DNA of 64,000 bases, taken from assembly GCA_963782965.1 (NCBI GenBank), contig CAWALV010000006.1, positions 1,922,001-1,986,000 of the forward strand, given 5' to 3'. The notes beneath the pieces were generated by a model. That model searched no databases and was not told the DNA's origin. It saw nothing but the letters and a program-made list of their open reading frames with translations. Positions 52,546-60,783 of the stretch are shown here, piece after piece. Positions within the stretch are counted from its first letter, which is position 1; each line of letters starts with the position of its first letter. The position numbers and the translations under genes are program-made. The DNA comes from CAWALV01 sp963782965. Its GTDB lineage: Bacteria; Actinomycetota; Actinomycetes; Acidothermales; Acidothermaceae.

Positions 52546-53913
52546 TCAAGGGGCACGCGATCGCAGTTCTTCGGCGATCGGCGGTGCCAACGGGCGCGGC
52601 CGGACGGTGTACACGTGTCCGGTCGGCATGATCCAGGTGAAGACCCCGGGCGTGGCCTGGCTCAGCTGGACGAACGACCCGGCCCCGGTCCCTGCGTGCT
52701 TGCACCGGTGGTGGCGGCGACACAGCGGCCCGAGGTTGTCGGCGCACGTCCCACCCTGCGGATGGCTCACGGTGTGGTCGAGATCGCATGCGTACGACGG
52801 CCAGTTGCAGCCCGGGAACCGGCAGCTGCCGTCGCGTGCTTTCACGAACCGGTCGAGCCCGATGGGCGGCCGGTAGGTTTGCGAGCCGACATGCAGCGCC
52901 GTGCCGTCGATCGGGTCGGTGAGGATTCGGCGCCAGGTGGCATCGGCCGCGATCTCGCGTGCTGTTTCTGCACTCACCGGACCGTATCCGGCGAGCTCGC
53001 CCGGGCCACCACTGATGCCGAGGAGCACGGACGCCGGCACGGTGACGTTGACCTGAGCCGGACAACCGCGCAGCTTCGCCAACCGGACGGCGCCGTCGCC
53101 GCCCTCGAGAACACCGCTGCGCAGCGCAGCAGCGAACGGTGCGACCAGGGCGTCAGCGCGCAACTGATCCATGGTGCGAACGTCGTCAGGACCTCGCGCA
53201 GCCTTCATCGCACGCGCGGCCGCCGTCAACGCGTTGTCGATCGCGATCGCGTCGACCGCCGGGAGGACCGCACGCACCTCGGCCAGCTCGTCCGCCAACG
53301 GCACGATGTTGACCTCACGCTGGTCGCGGCTGCGCCGCGCACGTTCCGCCGCCGCTGCCGGGTCGGCGCCGATCACTGCCCGGCGGACCGCCTGGCGGAA
53401 CGGTCCGTTGGTGAGCTCAGGCGCCTTGGCCAACACCTGCTCCTCCACCTCGCGGGCGACGTCGACACTCACGTGCGCACAACCTTCGAGCAGGATGCGC
53501 GCCTTCGCGAGATCGATCCGACCCGACTCCAACGCGCGCGCGGTCGCCTCGAACGTGCCCGCCAACGACGACCCGACCGCGACCCGCAGGCTCGCTGCGA
53601 AACGCGAGATCGACAACCGCGCCGCGATCTCGTCGTCGGCGAACTCCCCACGTTCGATCGACCCCTTGCGGCCGCGCTTCGCCCACGCGGTTTCGTCGCT
53701 GTCGGGCCCGATCACCCACGGCCGCCGAGCGAATTCCGCGACAGCGGCGAGTTGGCGCGCCTGCGCCCACGCGATGACCTTCTCCCATGCCGCGACTGTC
53801 TCGAGGACGTCGTAGTCGTCGCGCATCTGCTCAACGTCGAGACCGCACAGTGCGGCGACGAGCTGCTCCCCCGGCTCGATCTGCGCGACAGCTTCCAACA
53901 CACCACCCGACAT
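52546..53913 (-). CDS. DUF222 HNH endonuclease-domain protein
   Basis: 455 residues. A long helical DUF222 part (about 30-330) precedes an HNH nuclease domain: 'CRFPGCNWPSYACDLDHTVS' then 'CADNLGPLCRRHHRCKH', with the usual two Cys pairs and the H-N-H residues. Such genes (the 13E12 group) are multi-copy and patchily distributed in actinomycetes, and are often flanked by repeats; no flanking repeat was found here. It interrupts the thiD-thiL spacing and may be a late arrival. Function unknown. Confidence 0.88.
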   Translation of the reverse strand: MSGGVLEAVAQIEPGEQLVAALCGLDVEQMRDDYDVLETVAAWEKVIAWAQARQLAAVAEFARRPWVIGPDSDETAWAKRGRKGSIERGEFADDEIAARLSISRFAASLRVAVGSSLAGTFEATARALESGRIDLAKARILLEGCAHVSVDVAREVEEQVLAKAPELTNGPFRQAVRRAVIGADPAAAAERARRSRDQREVNIVPLADELAEVRAVLPAVDAIAIDNALTAAARAMKAARGPDDVRTMDQLRADALVAPFAAALRSGVLEGGDGAVRLAKLRGCPAQVNVTVPASVLLGISGGPGELAGYGPVSAETAREIAADATWRRILTDPIDGTALHVGSQTYRPPIGLDRFVKARDGSCRFPGCNWPSYACDLDHTVSHPQGGTCADNLGPLCRRHHRCKHAGTGAGSFVQLSQATPGVFTWIMPTGHVYTVRPRPLAPPIAEELRSRAP

Positions 53914-53975
53914 GCCGCGAACCTAGAACAGGTCACCGACAAAACTGCGTATCTCAAACACGACGTGTCTACCAG

Positions 53976-54998
53976 TCAGCGGAAGTGGTCGAAACCCCCT
54001 GCGCCGTAAGGCTTTCCGTCGACGAGAACCGTGCCCGCGTCGGCGCCACCTCCGTCACTCTCGCCGCGCGCGCACACCCGGCCGACCAGTTGCCAACCGG
54101 CGGGCACCGACCCCTGCGAGGGGAAGGTTGCGGCCAGCGCGTGGTCGTCGCCGCCCGTGAGGATCCACTGGAGCGGCGCAACTCCGAGAGCCGCACCGAC
54201 CTCCGCGAGCACGTCCGGCACGTCGAAGCGCTGGCTGTCGAGCTCGACGACCACGCCGCTCGCCTCCGCGACGTGACCGAGGTCGGCTACCAAGCCGTCA
54301 CTCACATCGATCATCGAGGTCGCGCCGGCCCGCGCGGCGTCCGGCCCGGCAGCATACGGAGGTTGCGGACGCCGATGTGCATCGACGACGGCTCGCGGCG
54401 TCCGGAACCCCTTCCGCAGCGCGGCCAGACCTGCCTCGGCCCAGCCGAGGCGACCGGCCAGCGCGACGAGGTCGCCCGGGCGCGCGCCTGATCGTGTCAC
54501 GGGCGCCCGGCCCTGCAGGTCGCCCAGCGCGGTGACGGCAACAACGAGCACGTCGCTTCGGACGACGTCGCCACCGACGACCGCCGCCTCGACCAGCTCG
54601 CATTCGTCACGCAGACCGTCGGCAAAGCGCTCCGCCCAGAAGGCCGCGAGGTCGGGCGGCGCGGCGAGCCCCACCAGGAGCGCAGTGGGGACGCCGCCCA
54701 TCGCCGCGACGTCGGCGAGGTTTTGGGCCGCGGCCTTGCGGCCGACGTCGTACGGCGTCGACCAATCGCGGCGGAAGTGACGACCGTCGACGAGGAGGTC
54801 AGTCGTCGCGACCACGCGGCCGTCCGACACGGCTATGACGGCGGCGTCGTCGCCGGGCCCGAGCAGAGTCGAGGAGCCGGCCGGCAAGCGCGCGGTGATA
54901 CGGGCGATGAGCCCGAACTCGCCAAGATCACCGATGCTGATCCTGCGCCTCCCGACCTGGGTCTCTGCTGCTAACGTGTCAGCGACATTGTTGGACAT
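53976..54998 (-). CDS. thiL: Thiamine-monophosphate kinase
   Basis: 340 residues from ATG 54998; the start is uncertain. ATP-dependent conversion of TMP to TPP. PurM-like fold: 'LGEFGLIARITA', 'STLLGPGDDAAVIAV', 'ATTDLLVDGRHFRRDWSTPY', 'VGRKAAAQNLADVAAMGGVP', 'SMIDVSDGLVADLGHVAEAS', 'WILTGGDDHALAATFP' match ThiL in order. An ATG at 55031 would be part of CATG shared with the divergent gene and is unlikely. Confidence 0.93.
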   Translation of the reverse strand: MSNNVADTLAAETQVGRRRISIGDLGEFGLIARITARLPAGSSTLLGPGDDAAVIAVSDGRVVATTDLLVDGRHFRRDWSTPYDVGRKAAAQNLADVAAMGGVPTALLVGLAAPPDLAAFWAERFADGLRDECELVEAAVVGGDVVRSDVLVVAVTALGDLQGRAPVTRSGARPGDLVALAGRLGWAEAGLAALRKGFRTPRAVVDAHRRPQPPYAAGPDAARAGATSMIDVSDGLVADLGHVAEASGVVVELDSQRFDVPDVLAEVGAALGVAPLQWILTGGDDHALAATFPSQGSVPAGWQLVGRVCARGESDGGGADAGTVLVDGKPYGAGGFDHFR

Positions 54999-55029
54999 CC
55001 TCGTATCTGCTACCTCGGAGGGGCGCGCC

Positions 55030-55263
55030 ATGGTGCAGGCCTACATCCTCATCCAGACCGAGGTCGGAAAGGCAGCCCAGGTGGCACGTGAGATCGCGGG
55101 CATGAAGGGCGTCACGCTCGCGGAGGACGTGACCGGGCCCTACGACGTGATCGTGCGGGCCGAGGCTCGCGACATAGACGAGATGGGCCGGATGGTCGTG
55201 GCGCAGGTGCAAAGCGTCGAAGGCATCACGCGCACCCTGACCTGCCCCGTCGTCCACCTGTAA
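55030..55263 (+). CDS. Lrp/AsnC ligand-binding-domain (RAM) protein without HTH
   Basis: 77 residues from ATG 55030, with GGAGGGG 6 bases upstream. It is a lone RAM/SIRP-like domain: 'VQAYILIQTEVGKAAQVARE' and 'VTGPYDVIVRAEARDIDEMG', the alpha/beta sandwich that binds small effectors in Lrp proteins. No DNA-binding HTH is present, so it cannot itself be a classical regulator. It is commonly found beside thiL in actinomycetes, divergently transcribed, but its role is not known. Confidence 0.85.
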   Translation: MVQAYILIQTEVGKAAQVAREIAGMKGVTLAEDVTGPYDVIVRAEARDIDEMGRMVVAQVQSVEGITRTLTCPVVHL

Positions 55264-55317
55264 CTCTCACGCGCCTCGGCGCGATGCGGCCCGAGTGCTG
55301 CGCAGCGATCAAAGCCG

Positions 55318-56112
55318 TCAGGTCAGGCCGTCGGCGAACCGAATCTGTTCCAGCCCGTCGGCGGTTGCCTGCGCATCCAGACTGACCCCAACTCCGAGCA
55401 GCAGCAGATGGTGGCCGGTCAGCATGCACGCGGCCACCAACTGCCCGGCGGCATTCGTCGTGGCGCATTCGTAGGTCGAGGCACCCGACTGCACGGTGGT
55501 CGCCGTCAAGGAGGAACCCGCCGCGCCCACCGAGACGCCGTTCAAGAACTGCTGGCCTTCGACGGCGGGCATCGTGCCGGAGACCCGACCGGCTACCGCG
55601 ACGAAAGCACTGGTCACGCCGCCGTAGACCCCGATGGCCACATTGCGCGCGCCGGCGGACTGGAACTCCTTGACGGCCTTGTCGGTCTCTTGCTTCACAG
55701 CCGTTGGCCACTGGGAGCGGTCGATCTTGGGCAAGCCCGCCACCGTCGCCGGCATGCCGAGCGGGTGGCTGGCCGTCGCGTAGGTGTAGACCCCACCACC
55801 GAGGGAGACGGCGACGACGACCGCCACGATCGCCAGCCAGGGGCGCTTCCGTTGCTGCGGGGGCGGCGCGGCAGGTGCCCAGGCCGAGGGACCAGGCGGC
55901 CAGGTGGCGGCGCCGGGTCCTGGTGGCCCGCTCGAAATCCCGCCCGGGTAGGCGGGCGGCGCGTAGGCGGGTGGGGCGTAGGCGGGTGGGGCGTAGGCGG
56001 GTGCGGCCGCGTAGGCGGGTGCGTAGGACTGCCCGGCTCCCGCGGCGGGGTTCATACCCGGCTGGGTGCGCTCCGGCGACCCACCCGCGTAGTAGTCGTA
56101 GCCGTTCGACAT
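55318..56112 (-). CDS. Pro/Tyr-rich membrane-anchored protein of unknown function
   Basis: 264 residues. N-terminal cytoplasmic part (about 1-90) rich in Pro, Tyr, Ala with repeats of A-Y-A-P-P; then one membrane helix (about 92-112, 'LAIVAVVVAVSLGGGVYTYA'), then an extracytoplasmic domain of about 150 residues with 'VAIGVYGGVTSAFVAVAGRV' and paired Cys in 'STYECATTNAAGQLVAACML'. Such proline-rich anchored proteins are common beside cell-wall genes in actinomycetes. It is next to ddl but no function can be assigned. Confidence 0.7.
   Translation of the reverse strand: MSNGYDYYAGGSPERTQPGMNPAAGAGQSYAPAYAAAPAYAPPAYAPPAYAPPAYPGGISSGPPGPGAATWPPGPSAWAPAAPPPQQRKRPWLAIVAVVVAVSLGGGVYTYATASHPLGMPATVAGLPKIDRSQWPTAVKQETDKAVKEFQSAGARNVAIGVYGGVTSAFVAVAGRVSGTMPAVEGQQFLNGVSVGAAGSSLTATTVQSGASTYECATTNAAGQLVAACMLTGHHLLLLGVGVSLDAQATADGLEQIRFADGLT
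55946..56027. repeat. 15-bp tandem repeat encoding A-Y-A-P-P units
   Basis: About four imperfect copies of a 15-base unit (GCGTAGGCGGGTGGG on the plus strand) inside the membrane-protein gene; each copy encodes A-Y-A-P-P on the minus strand. The near-identity suggests recent slippage expansion and length variation between strains. Confidence 0.75.
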
Positions 56113-56226
56113 TCGGCCCTCCCGACACGTCGTTGCAGATCATGTCGGGATCAAGGGCGACCGGCTTGACCCCTGGCGCAGCGGGACGGGTAACCCGAAC
56201 GGAGCAACCACGCGGCGATTTTGGTG

Positions 56227-57339
56227 TCAGCGCAACCCGGGACGCCGGCGAAGCGCGGTCTGGAGCAGGCGGTCGACCAGGGCTGGGTAGTCCAACCCGG
56301 AGGCGGCCCAAACCCGAGGGAACACCGACGTCGGCGTGAAGCCGGGCATGGTGTTGACCTCGTTCACGAGCACCCGGTAGTCGGCGGTGACGAAGAAGTC
56401 GACCCGGGCCAACCCTTCGCAGGAGAGCGCCTCGAACGCGGCGACAGCGAGCGTCGCGATCCGCTCGACCACGTGGCGGGGCAGGTCGGCCGGGACGACG
56501 ATGTCGGTGGCGTCGTCGAGATACTTGGCATCGAAGTCGTAGAACTCGTGGCTGCCACGCACCCGGATCTCGGCCGGCACACTGACGTCGGGTGGCCCGC
56601 CGTCGATACCTTCGAGTACCCCGACCTCGATCTCCTGGCCTTCGATCATCGCTTCGACGACGACCTTCGGGTCACTTTCGCGGGCGAGGTCGATGGCCGC
56701 GTCGAGTTCGCGTGGGCCGTGCACCTTGCTGATGCCGATGCTCGAGCCGGCGCGAGCGGGCTTCACGAAAACCGGGTAGCCGAGGCTGTGCACGGACTCA
56801 CGGATCGCAGCGGGGTCGGCGTCCCACTCCTGCTCACGGACGACGACGTGCGGGATGTCGGGCAACCCGCTACCGACCAGGACCAGCTTCATGTAGTGCT
56901 TGTCCATCGCCGCGGCCGAGGCGAACACCCCGGCACCGACGTAACGAATCCCGGCCAGTTCGAGGAGCCCTTGGATCGTGCCGTCTTCGCCGAACGGGCC
57001 GTGCAGCAACGGCAGGACGACGTCGACGCCGGCCAGCGCTCGCGGCGCGGCTTCCGGTTCGAGGACCACGAGCCCAGGCGAGGTCGGGTCGGCGACGATC
57101 GCGAGCGAGGACTGCGACGCCTGCACCTCCGGGAGCCGCCCATCCTCGATGGCGAGCGAGGCCGGATCGTCGGAGGCGAGTACCCAGCGACCTTCGCGCG
57201 TTATCCCGACCGGGACGACGTCGTAGCGTTCGCGGTCGATGGCGGCGAGCACGCTCCCCGCGGTCACGCACGAGATGGCGTGCTCGCTGCTACGGCCGCC
57301 GAAGACGACGGCCACCCGGGGGCGGGGCTGCTCAACCAT
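56227..57339 (-). CDS. ddl: D-alanine-D-alanine ligase
   Basis: 370 residues. Makes the D-Ala-D-Ala dipeptide for peptidoglycan in the cytoplasm. ATP-grasp enzyme: 'RVAVVFGGRSSEHAISCVTA' at the start, 'LPLLHGPFGEDGTIQGLLEL' in the N-terminal domain, 'PVFVKPARAGSSIGISKVHG' in the ATP-binding core, and 'LVNEVNTMPGFTPTSVFPRV' with the metal ligands near the C-terminus. It overlaps gpsA by 8 bases. Confidence 0.95.
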   Translation of the reverse strand: MVEQPRPRVAVVFGGRSSEHAISCVTAGSVLAAIDRERYDVVPVGITREGRWVLASDDPASLAIEDGRLPEVQASQSSLAIVADPTSPGLVVLEPEAAPRALAGVDVVLPLLHGPFGEDGTIQGLLELAGIRYVGAGVFASAAAMDKHYMKLVLVGSGLPDIPHVVVREQEWDADPAAIRESVHSLGYPVFVKPARAGSSIGISKVHGPRELDAAIDLARESDPKVVVEAMIEGQEIEVGVLEGIDGGPPDVSVPAEIRVRGSHEFYDFDAKYLDDATDIVVPADLPRHVVERIATLAVAAFEALSCEGLARVDFFVTADYRVLVNEVNTMPGFTPTSVFPRVWAASGLDYPALVDRLLQTALRRRPGLR

Positions 57340-58336
57340 CGTGACGCTCGGGCTTCGCGCTGCGGTTCATCAGGTAGGCGACGGCGTCGCGCGGGCGCAT
57401 GTTGTCGTGCAGAACCGAGACGACAACCTCCGTGATCGGCACCTCGATGTCGTGCTTGTGGGCGAGTTCGAGGATCGACTTCGAACACTTGATGCCCTCA
57501 GCGGTCGTGGTCGTCGCGGCGGTGGCGTCTTCGACGCTCATGCCCCGGCCCAGACGCACACCGACGCCGTGGTTTCGCGAGAGTGCCGACGAGCAGGTCG
57601 CGACGAGGTCGCCGAGCCCTGCCAGGCCGGCGAAGGTCAAGGAGTCGGCCCCGAGCGCAACGCCGAGACGGGCCGTCTCGGCCAGTCCTCGCGTGATGAG
57701 CGATGCCTTGGAGTTGTCGCCCAAGCCCATCCCGTCGGCGATGCCGACGGCGACGGCGATCACGTTCTTGACCGCACCGGCGAGCTCGCAGCCGACGACG
57801 TCGGTGTTGGTGTAGGGGCGGAAGTACCCGGTCTGGCAGGCGGCTTGCAGTGTGGCTGCGTTGCCGGAGTCGACACAAGCGACCACGGCCGCGCTCGGCT
57901 GCCGCTCGGCGATCTCGCGAGCAAGGTTCGGGCCGGTCACGACCGTCACTTGCTCCGCCGGCACGTCGGCGACTTCACAGATGACCTCGCTCATCCGCTT
58001 CGTCGTGCCGAGCTCGACGCCCTTGATCAAACTCACGAACAGAGCATCCCGGGGTACGAGATGCGACCACTCGCTCACGACGTCCCGCAGGTTCTGCGAC
58101 GGCACCGCTACGACCACGAGGTCAGCGCCGTCGAGCGCGGCCCGCGGATCGGTCGTCGCTCGCAGCTGGTTCGGGAGCCAAATCCCTTGCTGGTATCGCG
58201 GGTTGTGGTGATGTTCGTTGATCGAGTCGGCGATCTCACTGCTGCGGGCACACAGCGTCGTACTGGTGCCGGCATCGCACAGCACCATGCCGAAGGCGGT
58301 TCCCCAAGACCCCGCACCGAATACTGCGGCCTTCAC
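57332..58336 (-). CDS. gpsA: Glycerol-3-phosphate dehydrogenase [NAD(P)+]
   Basis: 334 residues from GTG 58336. Reduces dihydroxyacetone phosphate to glycerol-3-phosphate for phospholipids. Rossmann nucleotide motif 'AAVFGAGSWGTAFGMVLCDA'; catalytic 'VGCELAGAVKNVIAVAVGIA' (K in A-V-K-N) and substrate block 'SLTFAGLAGLGDLVATCSSA' with 'SRNHGVGVRLGRG'. Its start overlaps the plsC stop, so plsC-gpsA-ddl read as an operon. Confidence 0.95.
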   Translation of the reverse strand: MKAAVFGAGSWGTAFGMVLCDAGTSTTLCARSSEIADSINEHHHNPRYQQGIWLPNQLRATTDPRAALDGADLVVVAVPSQNLRDVVSEWSHLVPRDALFVSLIKGVELGTTKRMSEVICEVADVPAEQVTVVTGPNLAREIAERQPSAAVVACVDSGNAATLQAACQTGYFRPYTNTDVVGCELAGAVKNVIAVAVGIADGMGLGDNSKASLITRGLAETARLGVALGADSLTFAGLAGLGDLVATCSSALSRNHGVGVRLGRGMSVEDATAATTTTAEGIKCSKSILELAHKHDIEVPITEVVVSVLHDNMRPRDAVAYLMNRSAKPERHDG

Positions 58337-59151
58337 GAGGCACCGGCCGTGTCGGTCTGGTCGATCCCCGCCGCATCGTCGCGATCTCGACCGGCAGCGC
58401 CGTCGCCGGCCGCTGCACCGACATCCGCGTGGCGACGCGGATCGTAGGGTTGGGGTGGCGGGATCTCGCCGCGAATCTCGGCCAGCAGTTCGGTGACCCG
58501 GTCCATGAGTAGATCGGTGACCTCGCGCAGAACCTCGTTGGTCGGCTCGACCCCCACGTACTTGGTCAGATCGACGGGAGCGCCGACGCGCACGTGCACG
58601 AGTTTCGGCGGCCACGGATGAACGCCCTTTCCGCCGTAGCGCAGGATCTGTTGCGCCCCCCAGTGCGCGAGCGGAACAACGGGTGCCCCCGTCGCCAGCG
58701 CGAGCCGGGCCACACCCGTCTTGCTGACCATCGGCCAACCATCGGGATCGCGAGTACAGGTGCCCTCGGGGTAGATGATCACGCATTCACCGGCTGCAAG
58801 CGCCGCCTCGGCGTCGCGCAACGAGTTCGCGGCGTCGCGAGTCTGGCGGTAGACGGGAATCTGACCCGCCTTACGGATGAGCCCGCCCATGACGGGCACC
58901 TTGAACAGCTCGGACTTGGCGAGATAACGCGGCAACCGACGAGAACCGTCGTAGATCGCATGCGCGAGCGTCAGTGGGTCGAGCACGGTGACGTGATTTG
59001 CAACGACGATCACTCCACCAGTGGCCGGCACGTACTCCATGCCGTGCCAGTCGCGGCGGGTGAACGCATACAGGAACGGTTTCACGGTAATGGCGACGAA
59101 CCCGAACCAGCGGGGACGCCGCCCAGGGCGCGCCGACCGCCGTGTCGTCAT
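58333..59151 (-). CDS. plsC: 1-acyl-sn-glycerol-3-phosphate acyltransferase
   Basis: 272 residues from ATG 59151. Adds the second acyl chain to lysophosphatidate. Block I 'GVIVVANHVTVLDPLTLAHA' gives the H-x4-D motif (N-H-V-T-V-L-D), block II 'GGLIRKAGQIPVYRQTRD', block III 'GECVIIYPEGTCTRD' the E-G-T motif. The C-terminal 40 residues are Ala/Asp rich and variable. Just upstream of gpsA, the source of its precursor pathway. Confidence 0.9.
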   Translation of the reverse strand: MTTRRSARPGRRPRWFGFVAITVKPFLYAFTRRDWHGMEYVPATGGVIVVANHVTVLDPLTLAHAIYDGSRRLPRYLAKSELFKVPVMGGLIRKAGQIPVYRQTRDAANSLRDAEAALAAGECVIIYPEGTCTRDPDGWPMVSKTGVARLALATGAPVVPLAHWGAQQILRYGGKGVHPWPPKLVHVRVGAPVDLTKYVGVEPTNEVLREVTDLLMDRVTELLAEIRGEIPPPQPYDPRRHADVGAAAGDGAAGRDRDDAAGIDQTDTAGAS

Positions 59152-59475
59152 CGGGTAGCCCACTTTCGCCGGTGCTGCATGACCATTCCTCTTCTGCCGC
59201 CCCGCCAGTCTCCCGTGCGCCCGCGAGTGCTGTCGAGCCGGGGCGGCGGCAATGCCAGGCGCGTTAGACATGCGGCGGTCTCTTGACCCGTGGATGTCTA
59301 ACAGCGGGCCGGTGAGGCCTTGCCCCCGGGCTCGCGCGCTGCATGCACCTGAGGCGACCCGCCGAGGCGGCCCCCGCACAGGGGCAGAGAATCTGCCGAC
59401 GACGGAAGGAGCCGGGGCCCAGTGGGCCTCGGCTCCTTCAGTCGTTCCTGCCGATCAGTGGTTCTGTAGCTGTTC
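59152..59475. other. Intergenic region between plsC and hup
   Basis: 324 bases with no supportable gene. It holds a strong hairpin at 59405-59439 just past the hup stop; the rest is the presumed plsC promoter region, in which no clear -10/-35 pair was found. Confidence 0.5.
59405..59439 (-). terminator. Hairpin terminator after hup
   Basis: A 16-bp stem (arms 59405-59420 and 59424-59439, one G-U pair) with a 3-base loop, 37 bases past the hup stop on the minus strand. There is no U tract after it, as is common in actinomycetes. Confidence 0.7.
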
Positions 59476-59979
59476 TCAGGCCTTCTTCGCCGGGCGCTTG
59501 GCCGGTGCCCGACGGGCCGCGGCCTTCTTCGCCGGCGCGGCCTTCTTGGTCGCTGCCTTGCGGGCCGGCGCCTTGGTTGCAGTCTTGGCTGCGGTACCGC
59601 GGCGTGCGGTGCCCCGTGCCGGCGCTGCCTTCGTGGCCGCCTTCTTCGCCGGGCTACGGCCTGCGGCCTTCGCCGGCGCAGCCGCCTTGACCGGTGCGAG
59701 TTTGGTCGCACCGCTGACGACAGCCTTCAGTTGGGTGCCCGGCCGGAACTTCGGCACAGAGGTCTTCTTCACCTTCACCCGCTCGCCGGTCGCCGGGTTG
59801 CGTGCAACGCGCGCTGCCCGTTCGACCTTCTCGAAGATGCCGAAGCCGGTGATCGCAACCTTCTCGCCGCGGGCAACGGTTCGGGTGATGGTGTCGATGA
59901 CCGCTTCGACTGCCTGGTTCGCGGTCTTCTTGTCGCCTAGGCGAGCGGCGATAGAGTCGATTAGCTCCGCCTTGTTCAC
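59476..59979 (-). CDS. hup: HU-family DNA-binding protein with H1-like tail
   Basis: 167 residues from GTG 59979, with GGAGGA just upstream. HU domain (about 1-90): 'NKAELIDSIAARLGDKKTAN', 'KVAITGFGIFEKVERAARVA' and 'RNPATGERVKVKK' with the DNA-arm R-N-P. The C-terminal about 75 residues are repeats of P-A-K-K-A and A-R/K-K-A-A type, like histone H1 and mycobacterial HupB. It compacts DNA and, in mycobacteria, affects stress and iron responses. Monocistronic with a terminator. Confidence 0.94.
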   Translation of the reverse strand: MNKAELIDSIAARLGDKKTANQAVEAVIDTITRTVARGEKVAITGFGIFEKVERAARVARNPATGERVKVKKTSVPKFRPGTQLKAVVSGATKLAPVKAAAPAKAAGRSPAKKAATKAAPARGTARRGTAAKTATKAPARKAATKKAAPAKKAAARRAPAKRPAKKA

Positions 59980-60159
59980 ATGCTCCTCCGGAGGACGTCG
60001 TCGAGCACGCGCTCGACTCGTGGTGAACCTAGGCCCTGTGCGGCGCCAAGACAACGACCAAAGGCAAGAAATTTCCTTGTGTCGCCAGGAATTATCCTTC
60101 GTGATACGGCCGGAGCCGTGTCAACTGCCCGTGAAACCCCTGTTCACAGGCAGTTTGGG

Positions 60160-60759
60160 TCAGCGGCTGCCGACGATCGTGCGGGGTTTCCACGCCGGAC
60201 GCGTGCGCTCGAACGCATCGATGTCGCCGGCGTTGCGAAGCGTCAACCCGATGTCATCGAGGCCTTCCAGCAGCCTCCAGCGGGTGTAATCGTCGATGTC
60301 GAACGGCACGACCGTCGCGGCGTACCGCACGTTACGGGCTTGCAGGTCGACGGTCACCGACGTCTGGGGATCGCCTTCGATGGCCTGCCACAGCCTCTCG
60401 ACCTCCTCTTGCGGCAGGACGACGGTGAGCAGGCCACCCTTCAGCGAGTTACTACGGAAGATGTCGCCGAACCGGGAGGAGATGACAGCGCGAAAGCCGA
60501 AGTTCTGGAGTGCCCAGACGGCGTGCTCGCGCGACGAGCCGGTGCCGAAGTCGGGGCCGGCGACCAAGATGTCCGCTCCTGCGTACTGCGGCTGGTTCAA
60601 CACGAACTCCGAGTCCTGTCGCCACGCGGCGAACAAGCCATCCTCGAAGCCGGTACGCGTCACTCGCTTCAGGTAGACAGCGGGGATGATCTGGTCGGTG
60701 TCGACGTTGGTCCGGCGCAACGGCACTGCCCGACCGGTATGAGTGGTGAACGGCTCCAT
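60160..60759 (-). CDS. leuD: 3-isopropylmalate dehydratase small subunit
   Basis: 199 residues. Partner of LeuC in leucine synthesis. 'VPLRRTNVDTDQIIPAVYLK' near the N-terminus and 'DFGTGSSREHAVWALQNFGF' (the G-S-S-R-E-H substrate loop) are diagnostic. It starts 24 bases after the leuC stop. Confidence 0.97.
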   Translation of the reverse strand: MEPFTTHTGRAVPLRRTNVDTDQIIPAVYLKRVTRTGFEDGLFAAWRQDSEFVLNQPQYAGADILVAGPDFGTGSSREHAVWALQNFGFRAVISSRFGDIFRSNSLKGGLLTVVLPQEEVERLWQAIEGDPQTSVTVDLQARNVRYAATVVPFDIDDYTRWRLLEGLDDIGLTLRNAGDIDAFERTRPAWKPRTIVGSR

Positions 60760-60783
60760 CGGAAAACCTCCGGTTCAGTCAGG

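Noticed and set aside
55270..55283. GC-rich hairpin as terminator after the RAM gene.
   Set aside because: The loop would be only 2 bases and there is no T run; it does not qualify.
55946..56027. Possible CRISPR-like or regulatory direct repeat.
   Set aside because: Units are contiguous 15-mers in frame with A-Y-A-P-P, with no spacers; a coding tandem repeat.
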